Assembly: GCA_037130015.1 (NCBI GenBank)
Contig: JBAXTU010000001.1
Span: forward strand, 10,223 to 74,222
Length of the DNA stretch: 64,000 bases
Reading direction: 5' to 3'
DNA from: JBAXTU01 sp037130015
GTDB taxonomy: Bacteria; Patescibacteriota; Patescibacteriia; 2-01-FULL-39-33
The position numbers were made by a program, and so were the translations under genes. Shown here piece by piece: positions 33,822-42,500 of this stretch (positions within the stretch are counted from its first letter, which is position 1; each line of letters starts with the position of its first letter). The notes beneath the pieces are model-generated. The model was not told the origin of the DNA. It saw only the letters and a list, made by a program, of their open reading frames with translations, and made no database searches.

Positions 33822-35249
33822 ATGAAAATCAAAAAAAATAAACTAAAATTACTCTCAATTCCAACCGGCTTTTATATTGTCGGCCTGTCTTTGGTTGCGG
33901 TATTGGCCGGTTTTGGCGTGGCACTAGCTTGGGATGAACCGCTTTCTTCTCCACCACAAGGCAATATTTCTGGACCAGTAAATATTGGAGGTGGTAATCA
34001 GACTAAAACCGGAGGTTTAAGAGTAGAACAGGGCGTCACCACTACCCAGGTTTGTTTTATTGGTGATAATTCTTGTATTTCCTCGGCACTAAATAATGGT
34101 TGGTGGGCGCAAAATGGCGCTAATGATATTTATAATATTAACACTCATTTTGTAGGCATTGGCACCAATAATCCTTCGGCTCCATTGACGGTTTCTTTGG
34201 GTGCAGGTATTACATCTAAATTATTAATTGGTGAAGCAGATCTTAATGAAAATCCTGAATTGCAACTTGGTTATGTTGGTGGTCATTGGGGAATGTTTGT
34301 TAATAATGGTCCAAATAGTGAAGCCTCTGGTTTTGCTGGCAATTTGAATTTTTGGAATAGTAGTAATCGTTTTTCAATAACTTCAGGTGGTTATGTTGGT
34401 GTGGGTACGGTAAAGCCAGCCACAAATTTTGAAGTGGCTGGCACTAACGATGCTGTGGGTACTAAACTTAGAGTGACCAATACGGCTGGTAATCCTGAGT
34501 TGCAATTGCAATATGGGTTAGCAACTGGCGTTGATCATTGGGGAATTTATGCCAATCATGCTGACCAAAGTTTAAGATTTTGGAATAGTAGTGATCGTTT
34601 GGTTATTTTGCCTAATGGTGATATGGGTATTAAAATTGGTATTAATACAGTCACTCCGACAGCAGTTTTGGAAATGGCTTTACCCAATCAAACCAAGGGC
34701 TTGGTTATTCATGTGGCAGGTTCATTGCCAGACAATCCGTTGGAAATTCAAAATGATAGTGGCAACCCTATTTTTCAAGTTGATTCAACTGGTGTAGCCA
34801 CGGCTACTGATTTTTGTACTGCTAGTGGCAAATGCCTGAACAATACGACCAGTGTTATAAATGTTAGTGGTGGGGGTATTTTTGTTGGTTATACGTCTTC
34901 AACATATAAGGGTGACAATAGTTCAGGACCAACCAAGGGATATATTGGAGCTAGTAATCTTTGTACAGCAAATGTGGTTAGTAGTACTCATTGGTGCACT
35001 TCTGAAGAAATATTAGGCAGTATTAACGTGGGTATATCTTTGCCAGCTATTATTATGTGGATTGCCAATGGTCCTCCTGGATATTTAGCACAAAATAATG
35101 ATTGTTCTGGTCGCACTGCAGGTGTTATTGGTCCAATAAATAATCGTAATTTTGGTAATGTTTGGGTTTTTCCTTCAGCTAATTATCCGCAAGGCTATGG
35201 CTCCATAGTCACCTGTGACAGCACTTATTCATTGGCTTGTTGCAAATAG
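33822..35249 (+). CDS. Secreted VGIGT-repeat fibre protein 1
   Basis: 475 residues from the ATG at 33822, chosen because it starts directly with a signal peptide (MKIKKNKLKLLS..., helix to about residue 35); the frame extends to an ATG at 33798. The body has three degenerate tail-fibre-like units (VGIGTNNPSAPL, VGVGTVKPATNFE, IGINTVTPTAVLE) of the type found in trimeric phage tail fibres and bacterial adhesins. The C-terminal 130 residues form a Cys-rich domain shared with the next two genes, with HWCTSEEI, WIANGPPGY and a final ACCK. I infer a surface fibre. No membrane anchor is visible after the signal peptide. Confidence 0.75.
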   Translation: MKIKKNKLKLLSIPTGFYIVGLSLVAVLAGFGVALAWDEPLSSPPQGNISGPVNIGGGNQTKTGGLRVEQGVTTTQVCFIGDNSCISSALNNGWWAQNGANDIYNINTHFVGIGTNNPSAPLTVSLGAGITSKLLIGEADLNENPELQLGYVGGHWGMFVNNGPNSEASGFAGNLNFWNSSNRFSITSGGYVGVGTVKPATNFEVAGTNDAVGTKLRVTNTAGNPELQLQYGLATGVDHWGIYANHADQSLRFWNSSDRLVILPNGDMGIKIGINTVTPTAVLEMALPNQTKGLVIHVAGSLPDNPLEIQNDSGNPIFQVDSTGVATATDFCTASGKCLNNTTSVINVSGGGIFVGYTSSTYKGDNSSGPTKGYIGASNLCTANVVSSTHWCTSEEILGSINVGISLPAIIMWIANGPPGYLAQNNDCSGRTAGVIGPINNRNFGNVWVFPSANYPQGYGSIVTCDSTYSLACCK

Positions 35250-35261
35250 ATTTAATAAAAT

Positions 35262-37604
35262 ATGAATATAAGCAAAGCAAAAAAAATCATTCTCTCAGCA
35301 TCTTTTGCAATTTTTGCTTTGTTTTTAGTTGGAATAAATTTTGCTCAAGCTTCTTTGATTTGTGAGACCAATTTTACCAAGAATGGTTGGATTTGCGATG
35401 GCAGTCAAGGAAAATCTTGGTGCGGTAATAATACTCTTGATTGCAATAATGAGCCTACTCCAGGAACAAATGAGACTATTGATTGCAATACTTGTAGTGC
35501 GGTTTGTGTTAGTGGTTTTCAAAATTGTGGTAGTGGTTGTACTAATATTCCTCATGCCCAAATAATAGCTCCTAATTGTTCAACTTATGATTTTTGTACT
35601 GGTCTTTGCAATAGTTGTAGCGTTGATTGGAATTCTTGCAGTGGTGGCACTTGTAATATTCAGACTGGAACAATCTGTACAGTTAATAGCAAAGAAGGAA
35701 CATACAATGGGTGTAATTGTATTTGTAGTAGTAGTGGATTAGCGTGTACTGCTGGTGATGGCCGAGAAGGAAGATATGATAATAGCTGTGTTTGTAATGT
35801 TGATACTCCGCCAGCTTTATTAAATTATAGCAATAATATTTATGATTTGATTTTAAATAAAAATCTTACGGTTTTTGGCGTTAGTAATTTTAATGGAAAC
35901 ATTACAACCGCTTCTACTAGTGTGACTAATTTTTGGGGTGATGTTATTTTTAATGGCAAGTTTTGTTTGGGCGCCACTTGTTTTAGCTCGGCAAATATTT
36001 CTCAGTGGAACAATGATATTGGATATCTAACCACTTCAACCATTAGTTCTACAACTTTAAATTTTTCCACTACCACTATTAATAACTTAATAACAAATCT
36101 TAGCTCAAGTACTCTTAATTTTTCAACCACCACTGTTAATAATTTAATAACCAATATTTATTCCACCACTAGCGGTGTATGGATTTTGGAAAATAACAAT
36201 CTTTATACCAGCTCAACTGTTCTTAAGGTTGGTATTGGCACTACATCTCCAGCTGGTAATTTGCACGTATCAAAAAACCAAAATGACTTGACAACACTTA
36301 TTGTTGATAATCAAAACTCTGGAACAGTTGCTGGTTCAAGATTTGAATTAAGAAATGGTGCAACAGAAGCTGACGCAACTAAATTATTAACAATGGGGAC
36401 TGGATTTACGACCAATGGAGCCTATAAACAAGACGGTAGTTTATTAGAGTCTGGGGCTAATCTTTCTGGTGGTTTAAGTTTATTGGCAAGAGGGGCATCT
36501 GCTGATATGAGATTTTATACTGGTGGTTATCTTGATGCTAATCAACGGATGACAATATTAAGTAGTGGCTTTGTCGGTATTGGAACGACAACTCCAGATA
36601 GTCTATTAACTGTTGTTGGTAGCTCTTGGCCTTCTGCGACAGTTAGACTATCTAATGGAACTAATACTGCTTCTATTTTAAAGGTAGAAAACGATAATGG
36701 AGCTTTTGCTGAGCTAGATACTGCAGGGTCAGGTTCAAATATTTATGGTTTGGCTCCTGGAGATAGTATTTTATGGGCAAAGAATAATTTACAATTTGGA
36801 GCAGGTGGGGCACGTGATGCAAGGTTATCTATAAGTTCTAATGGTAATGTCGGTATCGGAACAACAACTCCAGCAAATAAATTGACTGTGCAAGGTAGTA
36901 TGTCTGTGGAGGGGACAAATGCCAACGATAGAATATACACAGCCAATGGTGTTAGAAGTTTAGTTTTAACTGGTATGCCTGGTAGTAATCTATTTAATCA
37001 AGGCACTTTATCCATAAATGCTTGGAATGCTGGTGCTTCAGGTAGAACATTGCTTGGCTTAGGAGTAGCTGATACTCAAGTGTTTAGAGTTGATGTTTCA
37101 GGAAATACCGAAATAGCCGGTAAAGTCGGTATTGGGACAACTACACCTTCAACTGCTTTATATGTGGTTGGTACGACCACGGCTACTGATTTTTGTACAA
37201 TTGGAGGTAAATGCCTAGGCTCTATGAGTAGCGGAATTTCTGGCGTGCAGGTAGTAGCTTTAACTGCTAGTTCATATACTGGTTTAACAGCTAGTAATAC
37301 TGGTTATAAAGGTGTTGATACTTTATGTAATACGGCTTCAACTGGCAGTCATGTTTGTACAACTGAAGAAATAATGAATTATGTTAGATATGCTTCGGCT
37401 ATCCCTGCTTTTTTGGTAGGAAAATATGGCTGGATTGTCAGTGGTCCTCCTGGTTTTACGGTAGAGGCGAATGATTGCAAAGGTTGGAGTAGTAATTCAA
37501 GCAATGCTTTTGGGCGTCTTTGGAATTTTGGCGCTGGCGGTCCGCAAGGTGAGGGTGAGATGGCGCTTTGTTTCCAATCGTATCAGTTTATTTGTTGTAA
37601 ATAA
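35262..37604 (+). CDS. Secreted VGIGT-repeat fibre protein 2 (mosaic)
   Basis: 780 residues. A signal peptide (1-30) is followed by a Cys-rich region (about 31-185) with paired CxxC units and the sequence TPPALLNYSNNIYDLIL. A Ser/Thr-rich zone and four VGIGTTTP units (from about residue 325) follow, and the shared C-terminal domain with HVCTTEEI, WIVSGPPGF and a final CCK. DNA 36228-36564 is nearly identical to part of the next gene, and the directly adjoining 36565-36871 is identical to part of the fourth fibre gene, so this gene is a chimera. It starts 12 bases after fibre gene 1. Adhesin or host-contact fibre is the likely role. Confidence 0.78.
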   Translation: MNISKAKKIILSASFAIFALFLVGINFAQASLICETNFTKNGWICDGSQGKSWCGNNTLDCNNEPTPGTNETIDCNTCSAVCVSGFQNCGSGCTNIPHAQIIAPNCSTYDFCTGLCNSCSVDWNSCSGGTCNIQTGTICTVNSKEGTYNGCNCICSSSGLACTAGDGREGRYDNSCVCNVDTPPALLNYSNNIYDLILNKNLTVFGVSNFNGNITTASTSVTNFWGDVIFNGKFCLGATCFSSANISQWNNDIGYLTTSTISSTTLNFSTTTINNLITNLSSSTLNFSTTTVNNLITNIYSTTSGVWILENNNLYTSSTVLKVGIGTTSPAGNLHVSKNQNDLTTLIVDNQNSGTVAGSRFELRNGATEADATKLLTMGTGFTTNGAYKQDGSLLESGANLSGGLSLLARGASADMRFYTGGYLDANQRMTILSSGFVGIGTTTPDSLLTVVGSSWPSATVRLSNGTNTASILKVENDNGAFAELDTAGSGSNIYGLAPGDSILWAKNNLQFGAGGARDARLSISSNGNVGIGTTTPANKLTVQGSMSVEGTNANDRIYTANGVRSLVLTGMPGSNLFNQGTLSINAWNAGASGRTLLGLGVADTQVFRVDVSGNTEIAGKVGIGTTTPSTALYVVGTTTATDFCTIGGKCLGSMSSGISGVQVVALTASSYTGLTASNTGYKGVDTLCNTASTGSHVCTTEEIMNYVRYASAIPAFLVGKYGWIVSGPPGFTVEANDCKGWSSNSSNAFGRLWNFGAGGPQGEGEMALCFQSYQFICCK
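36228..36564 (+). repeat. Cassette A, copy 1
   Basis: 337 bases matching 38394-38730 with two mismatches (CT versus GC at 36531-36532 and 38697-38698) by direct reading. It codes for one VGIGTTSP fibre unit. The flanking sequence diverges sharply at both ends. Confidence 0.9.
36565..36871 (+). repeat. Cassette B, copy 1
   Basis: 307 bases that match 40516-40822 base for base as far as I could read. It codes for a VGIGTTTPDSL unit and begins at the base after cassette A ends. Confidence 0.9.
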
Positions 37605-37619
37605 TTTTTTTAAATAATT

Positions 37620-39497
37620 ATGAATTTTAAACAAGCAAATTTGGCAGGTAAAATTATAATGGTTTCAGCCATGTTGGTTTTTGGTTTGTTTTTTTCGCAT
37701 ACTGTTAATGCTGTTTGTACGGAATTTATTAATGGCACTCACTGGTGCACGCCAGGCCAAACTCTTTGCGGTACGGCTGTGGCCGGTGGCTTAAATTCTT
37801 CTTATTTTTGTTTTGCGACTCAGCCGACTTGTGGATCTAATCAAGTAGAAAGTTGTGCTTCAACAAATCCTAGTTGTTGTGCTTGTTCCCCTGGCTATAC
37901 AATGTGCAGTGGAACTTGTAAATCAAATACTCCTGTTGGTTGTAAGGCTGGTGAAAGCTGGGATGCCTGTTCCCAGACTTGTACTTGTAGTAGTGGCAAT
38001 GTTTGTAGCACTAATGGTGCTTGTAATGCATCTTGCAGTATAACAGAATCTTATGATGCGATATCTTGTATGTGTGTGAGCAGATTTTATTGGAATTTAA
38101 TAAATAGCAATACTTTGTCGCCGTATAATGCTAGTTTTAATGTCGGTATTGGTACAACAGGTACTTCGGCTTCAAATAAATTAACTGTCACTGGATCTGC
38201 GTTTATTCCTAATACTAATGTTTCTAGTACGGTTATGGTTTCTGGTGCTTATGGTGGTGGTATTTTAATGCAAGATACAAAATATGGTGGAATTTGGATG
38301 AATGATCTTGGTGCCACTTTGAATTTCAGTTCTAATGGAACATCAGCTGGTTTTGGCAGTAATTATGGCCAAATGGTTTTAAAAAATGGTTATGTTGGTA
38401 TTGGCACTACATCTCCAGCTGGTAATTTGCACGTATCAAAAAACCAAAATGACTTGACAACACTTATTGTTGATAATCAAAACTCTGGAACAGTTGCTGG
38501 TTCAAGATTTGAATTAAGAAATGGTGCAACAGAAGCTGACGCAACTAAATTATTAACAATGGGGACTGGATTTACGACCAATGGAGCCTATAAACAAGAC
38601 GGTAGTTTATTAGAGTCTGGGGCTAATCTTTCTGGTGGTTTAAGTTTATTGGCAAGAGGGGCATCTGCTGATATGAGATTTTATACTGGTGGTTATGCTG
38701 ATGCTAATCAACGGATGACAATATTAAGTACTGGCAATGTTGGTATTGGGACAACTACGCCGGGAGTAAAATTAGATGTCTATGGTGGAAGTATTAGGCA
38801 AGATGGCGGAACATATAATTTGACCGTAAGTAATGGCTCAACCGTTACTGGCAGTAATCATCTTATTGTTACTGCTTCTAGTAGCTATATGCAGTTAAAT
38901 GCTCCTAATAATAGTATAATATTGAATGCTGGTAATAAGCCTAGTGATTATATCTCATTTAATAGTGGAGATGGAGCAGTGGAATATATGAAGGTGGCTT
39001 ATGGTGGTGCTGTCAGTATTCCAGGAGCCTTAGCGGTTGGTAGTTTTAATCTTGCTACAGGCGCTTCAGCTGGTAAAGTCCTAACTTCTGATGTTTCTGG
39101 TAATGCCACATGGGCGTCTTTGCCTGCCAGTGGAGTTGCTGTTTTTGTCACAACCACAGTTGCTGTTTTGGGTGATAATAGTTCCACTTCTGTTTCTCCT
39201 GGTTATAAAGCAGTCAATGCTTTGTGTAGTCAAAAAGTTTCTGGCAGTCATTTATGTTCTGTTTCAGAAATTTTTAACAGTATAAATGCTAATGTGACCA
39301 TGCCGACGGTTGCAGTTTGGATTTCTAATGGTCCTCCTGGTTATACAGCCCAAAGCTTTGATTGTAATGGTAGAACCAATAAGACACCAGCTCATTTGGG
39401 AGCTATTTGGTTGCCGGCTGGTACGGAAGGCGCTCCCGAAGGGCATGGAGCCTTGGTAGCCTGTGATAATAGTTGGTCTTTAGCTTGTTGCAAATAA
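37620..39497 (+). CDS. Secreted VGIGT-repeat fibre protein 3
   Basis: 625 residues. A signal peptide (about 1-32, ending near HTVNA) is followed by a Cys-rich region (about 33-150) similar to those of fibre proteins 2 and 4, three VGIGT units, one of them in cassette A, and a SIPGALAV...GNATWASLP unit also present in fibre protein 4. The Cys-rich C-terminal domain (HLCSVSEI, WISNGPPGY, final ACCK) matches fibre proteins 1 and 2. It starts 15 bases after gene 2. Probably a surface-exposed adhesin; no enzymatic motif. Confidence 0.78.
   Translation: MNFKQANLAGKIIMVSAMLVFGLFFSHTVNAVCTEFINGTHWCTPGQTLCGTAVAGGLNSSYFCFATQPTCGSNQVESCASTNPSCCACSPGYTMCSGTCKSNTPVGCKAGESWDACSQTCTCSSGNVCSTNGACNASCSITESYDAISCMCVSRFYWNLINSNTLSPYNASFNVGIGTTGTSASNKLTVTGSAFIPNTNVSSTVMVSGAYGGGILMQDTKYGGIWMNDLGATLNFSSNGTSAGFGSNYGQMVLKNGYVGIGTTSPAGNLHVSKNQNDLTTLIVDNQNSGTVAGSRFELRNGATEADATKLLTMGTGFTTNGAYKQDGSLLESGANLSGGLSLLARGASADMRFYTGGYADANQRMTILSTGNVGIGTTTPGVKLDVYGGSIRQDGGTYNLTVSNGSTVTGSNHLIVTASSSYMQLNAPNNSIILNAGNKPSDYISFNSGDGAVEYMKVAYGGAVSIPGALAVGSFNLATGASAGKVLTSDVSGNATWASLPASGVAVFVTTTVAVLGDNSSTSVSPGYKAVNALCSQKVSGSHLCSVSEIFNSINANVTMPTVAVWISNGPPGYTAQSFDCNGRTNKTPAHLGAIWLPAGTEGAPEGHGALVACDNSWSLACCK
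38394..38730 (+). repeat. Cassette A, copy 2
   Basis: The partner of 36228-36564: 335 of 337 bases identical by eye. This degree of identity, including third codon positions, points to recent duplication or gene conversion. Confidence 0.9.
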
Positions 39498-39524
39498 ACT
39501 TATTTAAAATTTTTATTTAAAAAT

Positions 39525-42500
39525 ATGATGAACAAAAAATTATTAACTTTTTTAGGAATTGCTTTAATTGTTTTAGGATTTTTATTATCGTCTCATTCAG
39601 CTCTAGCTTTGGTCTGTACAACAAATACTACAAAAAGTGGATTTTATTGTTCTAGTCTTCAAAATAAATCCTGGTGTGGTAACGGTACTTTGAATTGTGA
39701 TTATGAGCCAGTTTGCAGTGGCGCTAATCAAACTTTTACATCAAGTGATTGTAATAGTTGCACCTGTTCTTGTACTAGTGGTTATACTATGTGTGCTGGT
39801 GATTGTAAGATTAGTACTGGTGATTGTCTACCTGGTCAACAGTGGAGCCCATGTATGGGTAAGTGTGTTTGTGATTCTAATCATTGTAGTAATAATGGTA
39901 CTTGCAATATAGTAATTGGATCAAGTTGTACGGTGGCATTTAAACCGGGACATTATAATAGTAGTTGTTCTTGTGTTTTTGAAACCCCTCCTGCTTTATT
40001 GAATATTAATGATGCCAATATTTATGATTTGATATTAAATCAAGGTTTGACTGTTTTAGCTACTACTACTCTCGCAGGTACCAACACTTTTGCTACCACC
40101 ACGGTAAGCAACTTAACTGTAAATAATTTATGTTTGAATAATGGTTGTAACTCTGACTGGCCAATAAGTGGTGGTAGTAATGTTTGGGTTTCATCAGGTA
40201 ATATTATTTATCCAACCTCAACAGTTAGTAGTGTTAATATTGGGACGACTACATCTTTTGTAAATTCACGGTTTAATGTTTTGGGAAATATAAGTGCTAT
40301 AAGTAACAATTATATTGCAAATAGTGGTGTTGGTTTATATTTAGGAACATTTATAGAAAATAATGGTTATGTTTATGGTGGTTCAATAATTAAAAACATT
40401 AATACCACTAACGGTGATGGTAATGGATTTACTTTACCAAGACTAGGTTTTTTTACTTCAGGTGTAGTTAATGGTAGTCCAGCGCAGATAGCTGAAAGAA
40501 TGTCAATATTATCAGGTGGCTTTGTCGGTATTGGAACGACAACTCCAGATAGTCTATTAACTGTTGTTGGTAGCTCTTGGCCTTCTGCGACAGTTAGACT
40601 ATCTAATGGAACTAATACTGCTTCTATTTTAAAGGTAGAAAACGATAATGGAGCTTTTGCTGAGCTAGATACTGCAGGGTCAGGTTCAAATATTTATGGT
40701 TTGGCTCCTGGAGATAGTATTTTATGGGCAAAGAATAATTTACAATTTGGAGCAGGTGGGGCACGTGATGCAAGGTTATCTATAAGTTCTAATGGTAATG
40801 TCGGTATCGGAACAACAACTCCTATAGCAAAATTAGTTGTTCAGACAACAGCACCTAGCGATGGGATTGCGTTAAGTGATGGGAGTAAATACAGGGCATT
40901 TTTAGCTAATAATAATAGTAATGGAGCTATATTTGGATTAAATGAGAATACTACCCTGGTAGTTAGGCTTGAGAGTAATAATACTTCTTATATTAATAAT
41001 GGTTATAATTTTGGTATTGGCACTACCGATCCTAAAACAAAATTAGATGTTCAGGGTGGTATTGTTAGTGCAAATGGATATAATTTAAGCGACTCAGCCA
41101 CTGATAATCTTTTGGTTAATGGTGATTTTGAAATGAATAATATGTCAGGTTGGTCGGGAAATGGAGTAGTGACTTCTACTGCTGGCAGTTATTCTGGAAA
41201 ATATGCCATGCAGATAACAGGTAGTCAGCAAATTTTAAGTGATGATTATATTCCTGTTGACCCAACCAGAGATATTTTTCAATTAGATGCTTGGGTTAAA
41301 AAAACAGTAATAGGAGGAGGTTTATATTTTGGTTATATTGCTTATAACGCTGATAAGGTAGAAATTACAACTCCTCCTTGTGGCACTTATTGTTATTCGG
41401 CAGCAGCTGCTTATGTTGTCCCTGTTGATAGTAGTTGGCATAAATTTTCATCAACAATGGTCGGAGAAGGCACTGTTTTTCCAAATTTCCCTGTCGGGAC
41501 AAAATATATCAGGGTTTTGGGTTTAATGAATTATGGTGGTACTGGTGGTCCTATAACTTTACTTGATCATGTCACTTTAAAGCGATTGGTTAAAGGCCCA
41601 TTGATTGCTGGTAATAATTTTTCTTCTACCGGTTTAGTTGATCAAAATCAATATTCAACCTTATACACAACCGCCTCAAATAACTTGATTATTGGTTCTC
41701 CTGGCAATGTTGGTATTGGGACAACTACACCAGAATCTAAACTACATGTGGCTGGACAAATTTCAACCGCACCATCTTTGTCAGGTTTAGCTGGAGCTGG
41801 GTTAGGATTGCAATTTTCTAATTCTTTAAAAATAGGAATAGGTAGTGACCCAGTAAGTCCGTATGGTGGTTGGTTTCAAGTCAGTAATGGTATTGGGAGT
41901 TCTTTCCCACTGCTTCTTAATCCTCTTGGTGGAAATGTTGGTATTGGGACTACGACCCCAGCAAATAAATTGACTGTGCAAGGTGGTGTACAAATTGTAG
42001 ATGGTTCGCAGGCTAATGGTAAAGTTCTAACTTCTGATGCCAATGGCTTGGCGAGTTGGCAACCTGCCGGAGGTATAATTAATGATGTTTATTTATATAA
42101 TGGCGCCAGGATAATAACTGTTTCTACCACAAAAAATAATTACTTTTTTGGTGGAGCTGGTAATACTGCTATGACTGGAGTTAATAATATGGCTAATGGT
42201 AATGGTGCTCTTTTATTTAATGTTAGTGGCAGGGATAATCTTGCCAATGGTTTTGGCGCTCTTACTAATAATGTTAGTGGTAGCAATAACGTAGCCAATG
42301 GTAGTGGCGCTCTTTATAATAATATTATTGGTTCGGGAAATTCTGCTTTTGGTTATAACTCTCTTTATAATAGTTTGGGTGGTACTAATATTGCTATTGG
42401 AAATTATTCTGGAGCAGGTTTGCAAAATGGCTCAAGCAATATATTTTTAGGTTCCAGTGCTCAGGTGTTTAATAATCCTGGTGATCCTAATACTATTATT

